The position numbers and the translations under genes are program-made. From Bacillus ectoiniformans (lineage in GTDB: Bacteria > Bacillota > Bacilli > Bacillales > Domibacillaceae): 64,000 nt of DNA. Shown in pieces: positions 28,995-38,635 of the stretch (position 1 is the stretch's first letter; the number at the start of each line of letters is the position of its first letter). The notes beneath the pieces are model-generated. The model ran no database searches, had not been told where the DNA came from, and saw nothing but the letters and a program-made list of their open reading frames with translations. Location of the stretch: positions 62,001-126,000 of the forward strand of contig NZ_JAFBES010000001.1 of NCBI RefSeq assembly GCF_016908875.1, in the 5' to 3' direction.

Positions 28995-29183
28995 ATGCCT
29001 AAAAAATGTGTTGTTTCAGGTCGTAAAGCTCGTTCCGGTAACGCTCGTTCCCACGCAATGAACGCCAATAAGCGTACTTGGGGTGCTAACCTTCAAAAAG
29101 TTCGCATTCTTGTAGACGGAAAACCTAAACGTGTTTGGGTTTCAGCAAGAGCACTTAAATCCGGAAAAATTGAGCGTGTATAA
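28995..29183 (+). CDS. rpmB: Ribosomal protein bL28
   Basis: Structural protein of the 50S subunit. I chose ATG at 28995 ([16 protein letters not shown]), which has GAGGAG upstream and gives the standard 62 basic residues; the in-frame GTG at 28986 overlaps that site. It carries one N-terminal cysteine, as in C-minus L28 forms, with no zinc ribbon visible. It is one of only two plus-strand genes in the window and is flanked by its own promoter and terminator. Confidence 0.98.
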   Translation: MPKKCVVSGRKARSGNARSHAMNANKRTWGANLQKVRILVDGKPKRVWVSARALKSGKIERV

Positions 29184-29191
29184 TACTTTCC

Positions 29192-29235
29192 AAAAAAAGA
29201 ACAACCAGCTGAATTCAGCCGGTTGTTCTTTTTTT
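29192..29235. terminator. Bidirectional terminator between rpmB and spoVM
   Basis: The long stem has perfect outer arms (29199-29206 with 29221-29228) and a self-complementary inner part. An A-tract before and a T-tract after let it serve both rpmB (+) and thiN-spoVM (-). Confidence 0.9.
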
Positions 29236-29298
29236 GACCTTTTTTCTACTCAAGCCTGCATGTAGTAACATTCATCTATCTCTGTCCATTGCCTGAAG

Positions 29299-29376
29299 TT
29301 ATTTTTTCATTGTTCCAAGCATGGCTCGCACCAGGCCGCCTAAAAATTTAGGAAGTTTAATGGTATAAAATTTCAT
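29299..29376 (-). CDS. spoVM: Stage V sporulation protein SpoVM (25 residues)
   Basis: A tiny amphipathic helix that recognises the convex forespore membrane, anchors the SpoIVA coat basement layer and interacts with FtsH. The 25 codons give MKFYTIKLPKFLGGLVRAML then GTMKK. Residues 1-20 match B. subtilis SpoVM except Leu15 for Ile, including the critical Pro9. The C-terminus differs and is one residue shorter (GTMKK instead of GSFRKD). ATG at 29376 has GGAGGGGTGG upstream. It lies 18 bases after thiN, as in B. subtilis. Expression by a sporulation sigma factor (SigE in B. subtilis) is expected from the family; I could not resolve a SigE promoter here. Confidence 0.96.
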   Translation of the reverse strand: MKFYTIKLPKFLGGLVRAMLGTMKK

Positions 29377-29394
29377 GATTGCCACCCCTCCAGT

Positions 29395-30054
29395 TTAAAC
29401 TGCTTCAGCATCAGAACTTCTTACCATCATTAATATGCCGGTCCCGAAAGAAAAAGTACCGCTTTCTCTTATTAACTCATTACTCACGCATAAAGTTGAC
29501 CCTGTTTCGATCGTATGATTTCTTAAAGGATACTTAAACCCTTCAAGTGTGAGACCGGTCACATCCCCAAGAATCGAAAAGAAAGAACAGTATGTTAAGT
29601 TTGGATCCGGCAATACCTGATAGCACCCCGGTTCATATAAAGACAGCTGATTGCGCTGATCCACTATCCTTATATCTATATGCGAAGTGAGAAATTGTTT
29701 CTTCAATAATAGATTAACATTGCCGAAAAAATGATCTAGCCTTCCGCCCGTAGCACCAAAAATATAAATTGTTTCTGGGTTTTGCTGCATAGCCCAAAGC
29801 AAGGCCAGCTCAAGATCCGTTTCATTTTTTTCAGCCCGCACTCTCATTACATCCGGCACATGGTTTTGTATCTTTTGAAATTCATCGAGTGTAACCGAAT
29901 CAAAATCGCCAAACGCGCGAGATACACGAATCCCTCTTTTTAATAAGTAAAGGACTCCTCTATCCACACCGACCCACAATAGATCCTGATCGATAAAAGA
30001 ACGAATATCAGCCAGTTCCGATTCTGGCCCTCCGGCAACTAGAGCTATTTTCAT
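29395..30054 (-). CDS. thiN: Thiamine pyrophosphokinase
   Basis: Converts thiamine to thiamine pyrophosphate with ATP. The 219 residues have the family blocks WVGVDRGVLYLLKRG, AFGDFDSV (catalytic acids), EKNETDLELAL and FGATGGRLDHFFGN. The C-terminal thiamine-binding half (FFSILGDVTGLTLEGFKYPL to VSNELI) is intact. The start is ATG at 30054 with AAGGAGGGG. It is separated from rpe by a 395-base gap that contains terminators and a repeat, so it is probably its own transcript with spoVM downstream. Confidence 0.96.
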   Translation of the reverse strand: MKIALVAGGPESELADIRSFIDQDLLWVGVDRGVLYLLKRGIRVSRAFGDFDSVTLDEFQKIQNHVPDVMRVRAEKNETDLELALLWAMQQNPETIYIFGATGGRLDHFFGNVNLLLKKQFLTSHIDIRIVDQRNQLSLYEPGCYQVLPDPNLTYCSFFSILGDVTGLTLEGFKYPLRNHTIETGSTLCVSNELIRESGTFSFGTGILMMVRSSDAEAV

Positions 30055-30130
30055 TTCATCCCCTCCTTATGTACAATTCGTAAGACAAACTGCTTTAAAA
30101 ATTCTTAAGGTAACTTTGTTAAACATGCCG

Positions 30131-30262
30131 GTTGATTGGAACTCCAGGATGCTTCGCTTTCCGCGGGGCGTGCGGTGAGCCTCCTCAGCGCTAAAGCACC
30201 TGCGGGGTCTCACCTGTCCCGCTGATCCCGCAGGAGTCTCGCACCTTCCGCTCCAATTAACC
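30131..30262. repeat. Dispersed GC-rich Bacillaceae-type repeat element
   Basis: A GC-rich block of about 130 bases stands out in an AT-rich gap. It starts with a GATTGGAACTCCAGGATGC segment and ends CCTTCCGCTCCAATTAA, so its outer ends are roughly inverted (ATTGGA and TCCAAT). Inside, CCTGCGGG at 30199-30206 is the inverse of CCCGCAGG at 30227-30234. No open frame uses it. From memory, near-identical elements occur in many copies between genes of other Bacillaceae. Only one copy is in this window. Confidence 0.7.
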
Positions 30263-30295
30263 TAACGCTAGTAACCTATTATCTTAATCCTACTG

Positions 30296-30339
30296 CAAAA
30301 AACGGCCAACTCCTTTATTTCTTTATGTGACTTGGCCAA
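30296..30339 (-). terminator. Second terminator-like hairpin downstream of rpe
   Basis: GGCCAA arms (with TTGGCC at the other side) enclose an AT-rich loop and are followed on the minus strand by GTTTTTTG. It sits after the first rpe terminator and before the repeat element. Confidence 0.45.
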
Positions 30340-30382
30340 TTTGTTCAAGAATATGTATGCTAGTCGGTTACAGATAAACGAT

Positions 30383-30423
30383 AAAAACTGGACCAATCCA
30401 GAATGGAATGAGTCCAGTTTTTC
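30383..30423 (-). terminator. Terminator of the coaBC-to-rpe operon
   Basis: The outer arms 30387-30393 and 30412-30418 pair perfectly, with a smaller inner stem between, and TTTTT follows on the minus strand. It lies 27 bases after the rpe stop. Confidence 0.7.
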
Positions 30424-30449
30424 AATTAAAGCCTGGTTCAAAAAGGGCT

Positions 30450-31109
30450 TTACATTATTTCAATCGACTGCTTAATCGCTTCAATCGCTTGTTTACGGTC
30501 AGGCTGGTTATAAACGGCAGATCCCGCAACTAACACATCCGCGCCGGCATCTGTACCGAGCTTAGCTGTTTCTGCATTGACGCCGCCATCAATTTCGATT
30601 TCAATATCCAGTCCGCGGTCCACAATCATTTGCTTCACCTGACGGATTTTGGGTACGACCGAATGAATAAACGACTGTCCGCCGAAACCAGGATTGACGG
30701 TCATGATCAGCACCATATCGATATCTTCTAACACATGCTGAATGGCTTCCGCCGGAGTAGCCGGATTTAGAACCACTCCAGGCTTCACCCCAAATGAGCG
30801 AATCAGCTGGATCGTACGGTGAAGGTGCGGACAAGCCTCCGCGTGAACGGTAATATAATCGGCTCCGGCTTTCGCAAAGGCTTCGATATATTGATCGGCA
30901 TTTTCGATCATTAAATGGACATCAAGCGGAAGCTTCGTAACCGGACGAATCGCTTCCACAATTAATGGCCCAATTGTAATGTTCGGCACAAAGTGGCCAT
31001 CCATCACATCTACATGAATGTAATCGGCTCCGCCTGCCTCTACTTCTTTAATTTCCTCTCCCAATTTAGAAAAATCAGCTGATAATATTGACGGTGCGAT
31101 TTTTACCAT
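30450..31109 (-). CDS. rpe: Ribulose-phosphate 3-epimerase
   Basis: Pentose phosphate pathway enzyme interconverting ribulose 5-phosphate and xylulose 5-phosphate. I chose ATG at 31109 ([16 protein letters not shown]) with GAGGT upstream, giving 219 residues; the 29 upstream codons overlap rsgA. The TIM barrel shows [32 protein letters not shown] and IEIDGGVN with metal-binding His and Asp residues. The start follows the rsgA stop by one base. It is the last gene of a long operon and is followed by tandem terminators. Confidence 0.98.
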   Translation of the reverse strand: MVKIAPSILSADFSKLGEEIKEVEAGGADYIHVDVMDGHFVPNITIGPLIVEAIRPVTKLPLDVHLMIENADQYIEAFAKAGADYITVHAEACPHLHRTIQLIRSFGVKPGVVLNPATPAEAIQHVLEDIDMVLIMTVNPGFGGQSFIHSVVPKIRQVKQMIVDRGLDIEIEIDGGVNAETAKLGTDAGADVLVAGSAVYNQPDRKQAIEAIKQSIEIM

Positions 31110-31110
31110 A

Positions 31111-31992
31111 TTAATACCTCGGCTTTCTCTCTTTAATTTCTTCCATAAACTGCAGATAATGCTTATATCGGTACGGCAGCAATTCGTCGGCTTCAACAGC
31201 TGCTTTCACTGCACATTTCGGTTCATTTAAATGCAGGCAGCCCCGAAACTTGCAATCCTGACTCAGCTTCACCATTTCTGGAAAGCAGAAAGGAAGTTCA
31301 TCCGCTTCAATCTCGGTAAATTCCAGCGAACTAAAACCAGGGGTGTCAGCCACTAATCCATCGTTTACTTTGATCAATTCAACATGTCTCGTCGTATGCT
31401 TTCCCCGGCCAAGCGAATCTGAAATTTCATTCGTTTTCAGTTCTAATTCAGGCCTTAATGCATTTAGAAGAGAGGATTTCCCCACTCCGGATTGCCCAGC
31501 AAATACAGAGATCCGTTTATGCAAATAACTTAATAATTCTTCTAATCCGTCTTCTTCCATGGAAGATGTTAAAAGAACCGAATACCCGATAGACCGATAC
31601 TCATCTGCATACTGCTGAATCTGCTTGGTTTCTGCTTCGGACAATAAATCGATCTTGGTAATACATATCAGAGGTTCGATCTGCTTCGACTCAATTAACA
31701 CAAGAAAGCGATCTAATAAAGCCGTGCTGAAATCAGGCTGAACTGCAGAAAAGACCAAAATCGCTTGATCCACATTGGCAATTGGCGGGCGAATCATTTC
31801 GTTTTTCCGATCCTCTATTGCTACAATCGTTCCTTCTTTATCATTATCAGCTTGGTACTCGACATAGTCTCCAACGAGGGGAGACACTTTTCTTTTCCGA
31901 AAAATGCCTCTTCCCCGGCATTGTACGACGCGTTCTCCATCAAGCACATAATAAAAGCCGCTCAACGCTTTAATAATTTTCCCTTCTGGCAT
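31111..31992 (-). CDS. rsgA: Small ribosomal subunit biogenesis GTPase RsgA (CpgA)
   Basis: Circularly permuted GTPase that checks late 30S maturation; in B. subtilis it is also tied to cell shape and is a PrkC target. The 293 residues contain an N-terminal OB fold ([18 protein letters not shown]), CITKIDL (G4) before [12 protein letters not shown] (G1), DTPGFSS (G3), and a C-terminal zinc site with C-x4-C-x-H-type spacing in [14 protein letters not shown]. The ATG at 31992 abuts the prkC stop. Its position beside prkC and prpC is conserved. Confidence 0.97.
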   Translation of the reverse strand: MPEGKIIKALSGFYYVLDGERVVQCRGRGIFRKRKVSPLVGDYVEYQADNDKEGTIVAIEDRKNEMIRPPIANVDQAILVFSAVQPDFSTALLDRFLVLIESKQIEPLICITKIDLLSEAETKQIQQYADEYRSIGYSVLLTSSMEEDGLEELLSYLHKRISVFAGQSGVGKSSLLNALRPELELKTNEISDSLGRGKHTTRHVELIKVNDGLVADTPGFSSLEFTEIEADELPFCFPEMVKLSQDCKFRGCLHLNEPKCAVKAAVEADELLPYRYKHYLQFMEEIKERKPRY

Positions 31993-33974
31993 CAGGCGCC
32001 TCCTTCATTATTCTCTTCTTCTTCTGGATATGGAATCGTTTCATCCATAATGACCCGCTGATCGCGTATGACTTTATAGCCTGCTTTCATCCCTCTTTGC
32101 ATAATAAACTCAAGTGTCTTTTTCGTTTCTCCCTGAATCATAAAGACTTCATACGGCTCCGTCATACTGCGATTCATATCTTCCACATAAATTTGTACCT
32201 CTTGAGGAGTTCCATCAATCTCTGGTTCATACGGAATGATAATTTCTTTCGTCACTGTTTTCGGGGGAATTTCACGTTTCCCTTTAGAGACGACGACTTC
32301 CACTTTCTCGCCCACATGCAGCTTGGATCCTTGTTCAGGAGATTGAGAGATCACCAGTCCTTCTCCAACCGTGTCTGAGTATTCCTCTTTGATGACTTCA
32401 ATATTTAATCCAGTGGATTGAGCGTAATCTTGCAAACTTTTTTGATTATAATCGGTCAGGTCAATCAGCGAAACTTTCTCTAGTCCTTGACTGACTGTAA
32501 ATACGACTTCTGTTTCACCTGGAATGATTTTATTCCCTGCTTCCGGATCCTGATCAATGATCGTTCCCGGCTCACTTTCATCGTACACCAGTTCCTGACT
32601 GACTTCTTTATAGCCTTCTTTTTCTAATTCTTCTGCTATCTCTTCATAATTTTCGTCTTGATAATCACCGAATTCCACTGTTTCTTTCCCTGCGCTGACA
32701 AGCAGATCAATAGAATCTCCTTCTTTCACGCTAGAACCAGCCTCTGGCTTTGTTTCAATGACCATTCCTTCTGGCACTTCATCACTAAAACGCTCGGTGG
32801 TTTCGCCTACAGTTAACCCTTTCGTCACTATTTCTGATACTGCGGCATCGAGCTTCTTCCCATTTACATTAGGTACTTCCATATCTTTCGGTCCAATTAA
32901 CCCCGGAATAAATGCTGCAGCAAGCCCAGCTAGTGCCGCCAATAATAAAAAGATGAAAACAATAAGCGGCCATTTTCTTTTTTTCTTTTCCGGTTTTTTT
33001 TCTTTAATCTCAGCTGTCGCCTGCTTCATAGCTGGATTCGGACGAACCTTCGTCTCTTCCTCGGCCTCTGCTATCGCCGGGTCTTTAATAATAGGAATCG
33101 CTTTTGTTGCTTCATCATCTAAATCAGGGATCATAAATTTAGGGTCATTTAAACGCTCAGGGTCTAATGCGGTGGCTAAATCTTCTTCCATTGCCTCTAC
33201 TGTTTCGTATCGATGCAATGGATCTTTCGCAGTCGCTTTCATGACGATATTCTCGACACTTTGCGGAATGCCCGGCTGAAATTCCTTTAATGAAGGCGTT
33301 TCAGTCTGTAAATGCTTGATCGCAATCGAAACAGCTGACTCGCCAGAGAAGGGCAGCTTTCCTGTCAATAATTCAAACATGACAATCCCTAAAGCATAAA
33401 TATCAGACTTCTTTGTTGCCATTCCTCCTCTTGCCTGTTCAGGAGATATGTAATGAACGGAGCCCAGAACAGCATTTGTTTGTGTAATAGAGGTGGCGCT
33501 TAAGGCCATGGCAATACCAAAATCAGTGATTTTTACGTTCCCGTCGTGGTCAATCAAAATATTGTGAGGTTTAATATCACGATGAATGATTGAATTATGA
33601 TGAGCAAATGCGATGGCTGATGCCAATTGTTTCATAACATCTATCGCTTTTTCGACAGGAATGGGCGACTTTTGAATAAATTCCTTCAGTGTCATTCCGT
33701 CCACATATTCCATCACTAAAAAGTTCATGCCTTCTTCTTCGCCAACATCATATATATTTACAATGTTAGGATGAACAAGGCTAGTTGCCGATTGAGCTTC
33801 TCTATGAAAACGTCTTAAAAATTCATCTTCACTGGCAAATTCCAGTCTCAGCACTTTAATGGCAACATCTCGTTCTAAAATAATGTCCCGTGCCAAATAC
33901 ACATTTGCCATTCCGCCGCCGCCGATCATTTTGATGACTTTGTAGCGGCCGTTTAAGCGCTTTCCAATTAGCAT
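31992..33974 (-). CDS. prkC: PASTA-domain Ser/Thr protein kinase PrkC
   Basis: Membrane kinase that senses muropeptides or lipid II and, in spores, triggers germination. I chose ATG at 33974 (MLIGKRLNGRYKVI), giving 660 residues. The kinase domain (about 1-270) has IGGGGMANVYLA, VAIKVLR with the ATP lysine, HRDIKPHNILID and DFGIA. A basic juxtamembrane stretch leads to one membrane helix (PLIVFIFLLLAALAGLAAAF, about 337-357). The outside carries three PASTA repeats (about 365-430, 431-500, 501-570) and a C-terminal beta domain. It pairs with prpC seven bases upstream. Confidence 0.98.
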   Translation of the reverse strand: MLIGKRLNGRYKVIKMIGGGGMANVYLARDIILERDVAIKVLRLEFASEDEFLRRFHREAQSATSLVHPNIVNIYDVGEEEGMNFLVMEYVDGMTLKEFIQKSPIPVEKAIDVMKQLASAIAFAHHNSIIHRDIKPHNILIDHDGNVKITDFGIAMALSATSITQTNAVLGSVHYISPEQARGGMATKKSDIYALGIVMFELLTGKLPFSGESAVSIAIKHLQTETPSLKEFQPGIPQSVENIVMKATAKDPLHRYETVEAMEEDLATALDPERLNDPKFMIPDLDDEATKAIPIIKDPAIAEAEEETKVRPNPAMKQATAEIKEKKPEKKKRKWPLIVFIFLLLAALAGLAAAFIPGLIGPKDMEVPNVNGKKLDAAVSEIVTKGLTVGETTERFSDEVPEGMVIETKPEAGSSVKEGDSIDLLVSAGKETVEFGDYQDENYEEIAEELEKEGYKEVSQELVYDESEPGTIIDQDPEAGNKIIPGETEVVFTVSQGLEKVSLIDLTDYNQKSLQDYAQSTGLNIEVIKEEYSDTVGEGLVISQSPEQGSKLHVGEKVEVVVSKGKREIPPKTVTKEIIIPYEPEIDGTPQEVQIYVEDMNRSMTEPYEVFMIQGETKKTLEFIMQRGMKAGYKVIRDQRVIMDETIPYPEEEENNEGGA

Positions 33975-33981
33975 AACTCTC

Positions 33982-34731
33982 TCACCCGCTTTCAAGGCCA
34001 GCAGAATGTTCGAGAATAATTAATGTAATATTGTCCTCACCGCCGTTTTCATTTGCCACTCGGACAAACGCATCAGCTTTTTCCTCAAGTAGTAAATTGG
34101 CCTGTAAAATTTGCTGAATATCTTGTTGTGTTAGTTTATTCGATAAACCATCTGAACATAATAACAGGGAATCTCCCTCTTCAAAAGTGATGGTTTTAAA
34201 ATCCGCCTTCACCACAGAGTCTGTCCCCAGTGCACGAGTCAAAACATTTTTTCTCGGATGGTGTTCAGCATCTTCTTTCGTAATTTCACCTGATTTGACT
34301 AGTTCATTGACTAAAGAATGATCTTCAGTCACTTGATTAAATCCGCTTTCATTAAACAAATAGCATCGGCTGTCACCAATATTGGCAATAGTGCAAAAAC
34401 GGGTGGTGCAAATCGCTGCTACCAAAGTGGTTCCCATTCCAGAACATTCTTCATTTCCTTTTGAATGGGCAAAAATTGCCTGATTGACTTCATAGATCGC
34501 AGATTCAAGCCACTCCTGCGCCTGATTTGGTGTTTCAATTTGTTTGACAGTTTCCCATTTTGACTTCATCGACTCAATTGTGATTTGACTGGCAATGTCA
34601 CCCGCATTATGACCGCCCATGCCATCGGCTACGATGGCTAGGCAATCATTTACGGTATTTACAAACACACCGCCATTATCTTCATTATGAGCACGAATTC
34701 GACCTCTGTCCGTTCGAAAGACAGAATCCAT
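33982..34731 (-). CDS. prpC: PP2C-type protein phosphatase PrpC
   Basis: Removes phosphate from PrkC and its targets. The 249 residues have the Mn/Mg-binding motifs RIRAHNEDN at about 10-18, VADGMGGH, GMGTTLVAA, IGDSRCYL, LLCSDGLSNKL and NGGEDNITL. The ATG is at 34731 with AGGTGAG. It is placed between rlmN and prkC with almost no gaps, so the kinase and phosphatase are made together. Confidence 0.97.
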   Translation of the reverse strand: MDSVFRTDRGRIRAHNEDNGGVFVNTVNDCLAIVADGMGGHNAGDIASQITIESMKSKWETVKQIETPNQAQEWLESAIYEVNQAIFAHSKGNEECSGMGTTLVAAICTTRFCTIANIGDSRCYLFNESGFNQVTEDHSLVNELVKSGEITKEDAEHHPRKNVLTRALGTDSVVKADFKTITFEEGDSLLLCSDGLSNKLTQQDIQQILQANLLLEEKADAFVRVANENGGEDNITLIILEHSAGLESG

Positions 34732-34737
34732 AGTGTC

Positions 34738-35826
34738 TCACCTCGTCTCTTCTGACCGCTCTTTCGCACGAAGCTGGCCGCATGCGGCATCAATATCGTG
34801 ACCATTTTCACGGCGAATGGTTACATTTACTCCATGTTTCTTCAATGTTTTCTCAAATTCAAAAATTTGTCTTTTCGGTGTGCGCACATAATCGCGCTCC
34901 GGAACATAGTTAACCGGAATTAAATTCACATGGCACTTAATGCCTTTAATTAATTTGGCTAACTCTTCAGCATGAGCGATCGAATCATTCTCACCGCCAA
35001 ACAATCCGTATTCAAAGCTGATGCGGCGTCCTGTTTTTTCAACGTAATAGCGAACCGCCTTCATTAAATCATCTAGCTTGTATGCACGGTTAATTGGCAT
35101 TAGCTTCGTACGCAATTCATTGTTAGATGCGTGCAGTGAAATCGCAAAGTTGATTTGCAGCTCCTCATCAGCAAACTTGTAAATCTTAGGAACAATGCCG
35201 CTTGTAGAAACGGTAATGTGCCGAGCGCCGATATTCAACCCTTGATCGAAATTGATAATTTTTAAGAAGGACATCATCTCGTCATAATTATCAAACGGCT
35301 CGCCAATCCCCATAATAACGACTGAACTTACCCGCTCATCACTTTCATCTAATGCCTGCTGTACTTTTACTACTTGAGCCACAATTTCTCCTGCTTCTAA
35401 ATGACGCTTTAGGCCGCCAAGTGTTGAAGCACAGAACGTACAGCCAATCCGGCAGCCCACTTGTGTCGTTACACAAACAGAATTGCCATATTCATGCCGC
35501 ATTAAAACTGTTTCAATCGAATATCCGTCATGAAGTTCAAATAAAAATTTGATCGTTCCATCAGAGGATTCTTGCTGAATTAGTGTTTTTAATGTGGTAA
35601 TCGTAAAGTGAGCAGCCAGCTTGTCCCGAAGTTCTTTTGATAAATTCAGCATATCTTCAAAAGACACGACCCGCTTTTTATACAGCCAATCGAAAATTTG
35701 TTCCGCTCGAAACGGCTTTTCTCCTTGCTCCTTTAACCAGTCTTTCAATTCATGTAATTCTAGTGAATATATTGAAGGCATTTGCAGCTCTTTTTGCGCC
35801 TTATCTTGTGTTGTTGTTTGCTCCAT
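34738..35826 (-). CDS. rlmN: 23S rRNA A2503 / tRNA A37 methyltransferase RlmN
   Basis: Radical SAM enzyme that makes C2-methyladenosine in 23S rRNA and some tRNAs. The 362 residues have the cluster triad C125, C129 and C132 ([12 protein letters not shown]), the [10 protein letters not shown] block and C-terminal AACGQL with the catalytic cysteine; C118 is an additional cysteine. Presence of the cluster and the second cysteine is consistent with RlmN; Cfr-type A2503 C8 methylation is not indicated by context. The ATG overlaps the rsmB stop by one base (TAATG). Confidence 0.97.
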   Translation of the reverse strand: MEQTTTQDKAQKELQMPSIYSLELHELKDWLKEQGEKPFRAEQIFDWLYKKRVVSFEDMLNLSKELRDKLAAHFTITTLKTLIQQESSDGTIKFLFELHDGYSIETVLMRHEYGNSVCVTTQVGCRIGCTFCASTLGGLKRHLEAGEIVAQVVKVQQALDESDERVSSVVIMGIGEPFDNYDEMMSFLKIINFDQGLNIGARHITVSTSGIVPKIYKFADEELQINFAISLHASNNELRTKLMPINRAYKLDDLMKAVRYYVEKTGRRISFEYGLFGGENDSIAHAEELAKLIKGIKCHVNLIPVNYVPERDYVRTPKRQIFEFEKTLKKHGVNVTIRRENGHDIDAACGQLRAKERSEETR

Positions 35827-37166
35827 TATTGCACCTTCTTTCTAAATTTGCAGATAAAGAACCCATCTCCGCCAAAATCTTGCGGCAAGACTTGCAGCAT
35901 GCCGTTTTCAGTCAGAGCGGCCGCACTTTGAGGCAGCCCTTCTAAAGTGGCTAGTTCAAAATCACTGTGATTCTCTAAGAATTTTTCCACAGTGCCGAGG
36001 TTTTCTTCCTTATCTACCGTACACGTACTATAAACAAGAGATCCGCCTTTTGTCAAAAGCGGGGATACCGCATGCAGAATATCTAATTGAACTTTTTGCA
36101 AAGACAGTAAATCCTCTTCTTTTTTTACATATTTTATATCCGGCTTGCGTCGCAGCACCCCAAGTCCCGAGCAAGGCGCATCCACCAATATGCGGTCAAA
36201 GCTTTCTTCTTCAAAAATTTCTCCAGCTTTGCGGCTGTCTAGGGCTTTGGTTTCTATATTTGCTAAACCAAGACGAGATGCATTTTCATGAATAAACTTC
36301 ATTTTATGTTCATGCAAATCCAGCGCAGACACTTTTCCTGTATTATTTAGCTTCTCTGCGATATGTGTCGTTTTTCCACCCGGGGCCGCACATGTATCCA
36401 GCACGGTTTGTCCCGTTTGAACATCCAGCGCATAAGCCACCAGCATAGAGCTCTCATCTTGAATCGTGGCAAGCCCCGTCTTAAATACATCCGACTGCGC
36501 AATGTTTCCTTTTAAAATATGAATCGCTTCTGGCACCATATCACTTGGCTCTGCCTCATAGCCTTCCTGTTTTAAAAGCTCAAGCACCGCTTCTCTGCTC
36601 GCTTTTGTTGTATTGACGCGGATAGACTGAGTAGGCGCCATCAAGTTGGTCTGGCACATACTCTTCGTTCGTTCTTCACCAAACTGCATAATCCATCTTT
36701 TCACTAACCAAAGCGGATGGCTTGTTTCAATAGATATTCTTTCAGCAGGTTCTTTTATTTCGTCTAGACTCGGCACTCCTTCTCTCTGGATGGACCGTAA
36801 TATTCCATTGACTAAACCGGAGATTCCTTTATGGCCTCTTTTTTTAGCGAGCTCCACCGCTTCATGAATTACCGCGCGTTCCGGGATTTTATCCAAGTAC
36901 ACCATTTGGTACAACGACAGTCTTAGAAGCTGCCTAACCCAAGATTCTAGCTTCTTTTTGGCAAAAGGCGCTAAATAATAATCGAGCGTCATTTTTCTTT
37001 GAATCGTTCCATAGGTTAATTCTGTGAGTAAACCGGCATCACGTGAGGAAAGACGGTTTTTTTCAATAGCTGAGTTCAATAATAAATTGCTGTATGATTG
37101 ATTTTTCTCGACAGCTTCAAGCAAATCTAGCGCGAGTTCCCGCACTGACTTTTTACTTTGTTTCAT
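35826..37166 (-). CDS. rsmB: 16S rRNA m5C967 methyltransferase RsmB
   Basis: Methylates C967 of 16S rRNA. The 446 residues combine an N-terminal NusB-like helical domain (1-140, [20 protein letters not shown]) with a Rossmann methyltransferase. Motifs are [32 protein letters not shown] with one catalytic cysteine and [12 protein letters not shown] with the other. The ATG is at 37166, one base after fmt. It is coupled to rlmN. It forms a translation-quality cluster with def and fmt. Confidence 0.97.
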   Translation of the reverse strand: MKQSKKSVRELALDLLEAVEKNQSYSNLLLNSAIEKNRLSSRDAGLLTELTYGTIQRKMTLDYYLAPFAKKKLESWVRQLLRLSLYQMVYLDKIPERAVIHEAVELAKKRGHKGISGLVNGILRSIQREGVPSLDEIKEPAERISIETSHPLWLVKRWIMQFGEERTKSMCQTNLMAPTQSIRVNTTKASREAVLELLKQEGYEAEPSDMVPEAIHILKGNIAQSDVFKTGLATIQDESSMLVAYALDVQTGQTVLDTCAAPGGKTTHIAEKLNNTGKVSALDLHEHKMKFIHENASRLGLANIETKALDSRKAGEIFEEESFDRILVDAPCSGLGVLRRKPDIKYVKKEEDLLSLQKVQLDILHAVSPLLTKGGSLVYSTCTVDKEENLGTVEKFLENHSDFELATLEGLPQSAAALTENGMLQVLPQDFGGDGFFICKFRKKVQ

Positions 37167-37167
37167 T

Positions 37168-38112
37168 TCATTCTCCTAACTTCTTGCCAATGGCAAGTCC
37201 AGAGGCCGCACCTCTTAAAAATTGTTCCGCTGACATCCGTTTTTTTCCTGAAGGCTGAAGATTAGTCACTTTAATGGCTGTTTCATTCCCTGTGGAAACA
37301 ATAAACCCGTCAGATTCTATTTCAATGACAGTCCCAGGTTCGGCCTGTTTAGACGAGGCTGTTTTTTCTCCCCACCATATTTTCATTACTTGGCCGTCAA
37401 GCGTAGTGTAGGCAACCGGCCATGGGTGAAGACCGCGAATATGGTTATAAATCATTTCCCCGTCTTTCGACCAATCTATTCTCTCTTGTTCTCGTTTAAT
37501 ATTGGAGGCAAAAGTAGCTTCTGATTCATTTTGTTTCATTGGAGAAATATCCCCTGCCAGAATGTTTGGCAGAGTTTCTGATAATAACGCGGAACCAGCT
37601 TCACTTAATTTATCGTGAAGACTTCCTACATGATCCGTTTCTTCTATTATAACCTCTGCCTGGCTAATAATATCGCCCGCATCCAGTTTTTCTGCCATAT
37701 ACATGATCGTTATACCTGTTTTGTCTTTCCCTTGCAGAATCGAGTAATGAATAGGTGCTCCGCCGCGAAGTTCAGGCAGCAAAGACGCATGGACATTCAC
37801 ACAGCCGAATTTCGGCGCCTCTAACAATTGATTAGGCAAAATCTGACCGTAAGCGGCCGTCACAATAATGTCAGGCTGTAAATCAATGATCTGCTGCAGC
37901 TCTTCCGATGTCCTTAACTTCTCAGGCTGCAAGACGGGTATATTATGTTCTAAAGCCGCCACTTTTACAGGAGGAGGGGTTAATACTCGTTTTCTTCCTA
38001 CCGGCCTGTCCGGCTGCGTAACTACCGCTTGAATGCTGTAGCCATCTTTAATTAATGTTTGAAGAACAGGAACTGAGAAATCCGGTGTCCCCATGAATAC
38101 GATATTTGTCAT
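37168..38112 (-). CDS. fmt: Methionyl-tRNA formyltransferase
   Basis: Formylates initiator Met-tRNA using 10-formyltetrahydrofolate. The 314 residues begin [17 protein letters not shown]. The catalytic region [19 protein letters not shown] carries the histidine; [18 protein letters not shown] follows. The C-terminal tRNA-binding domain ([20 protein letters not shown]) is complete. It overlaps def by four bases. The pair makes and removes the formyl group on new proteins. Confidence 0.98.
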   Translation of the reverse strand: MTNIVFMGTPDFSVPVLQTLIKDGYSIQAVVTQPDRPVGRKRVLTPPPVKVAALEHNIPVLQPEKLRTSEELQQIIDLQPDIIVTAAYGQILPNQLLEAPKFGCVNVHASLLPELRGGAPIHYSILQGKDKTGITIMYMAEKLDAGDIISQAEVIIEETDHVGSLHDKLSEAGSALLSETLPNILAGDISPMKQNESEATFASNIKREQERIDWSKDGEMIYNHIRGLHPWPVAYTTLDGQVMKIWWGEKTASSKQAEPGTVIEIESDGFIVSTGNETAIKVTNLQPSGKKRMSAEQFLRGAASGLAIGKKLGE

Positions 38113-38594
38113 TCGGCTCCCATTCCTTCCAATTCTTTTTCCGTAAGATATTTTTCTATTTTAGATGTAAATAAAACCCCGTGAAGATGATCAATCTCAT
38201 GCTGAATTGCCCGAGCCAGAAAATCATGCGCTTCTATCATGAAAAATCTGCCTTTCACATCCTGCGCTTTCACTTTTACATAAGCAGGGCGCGTGACTTC
38301 GCCATATACTCCCGGGAAGCTTAAACAGCCCTCAACGTCTGTTTGACTTCCTTTTGATTCTAGAATAACCGGGTTGATCAATGGGATTAAACCATGGTGA
38401 TCCTCTACATCCACCACGGCCACTTGAAGATCCTTTCCGATTTGCGGAGCAGCTAAGCCTACCCCATCCGCTTCAATCATCGTTTCCTGCATATCTAAAA
38501 CTAGCTTCTTCAGCTTTTTATCAAAATTAGTCACCGGCTGGCATTCTGTCTCAAGAATTTCATTTGGGTGAAAAACAATCGGTAAACGTGCCAA
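38109..38594 (-). CDS. def: Peptide deformylase (type 1-like)
   Basis: Removes the formyl group from nascent proteins. The 161 residues show the three family motifs: [18 protein letters not shown] with the metal cysteine, and QHEIDHLHG with two metal histidines and the catalytic glutamate. The ATG is at 38594. It is coupled to fmt downstream and lies 41 bases after priA. Another deformylase may exist elsewhere, as in B. subtilis. Confidence 0.97.
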   Translation of the reverse strand: MARLPIVFHPNEILETECQPVTNFDKKLKKLVLDMQETMIEADGVGLAAPQIGKDLQVAVVDVEDHHGLIPLINPVILESKGSQTDVEGCLSFPGVYGEVTRPAYVKVKAQDVKGRFFMIEAHDFLARAIQHEIDHLHGVLFTSKIEKYLTEKELEGMGAE

Positions 38595-38635
38595 GTTCTA
38601 TCTCCCCACTTTCTATTTTATCGCAAACGTTTATT

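Noticed and set aside
32758-33279. A 173-codon plus-strand frame opposite prkC
   Set aside because: It is a mirror of the Ala/Glu/Lys-rich coding sequence of prkC, with low-complexity Ser/Ala content and no ribosome site; prkC is intact on the other strand.
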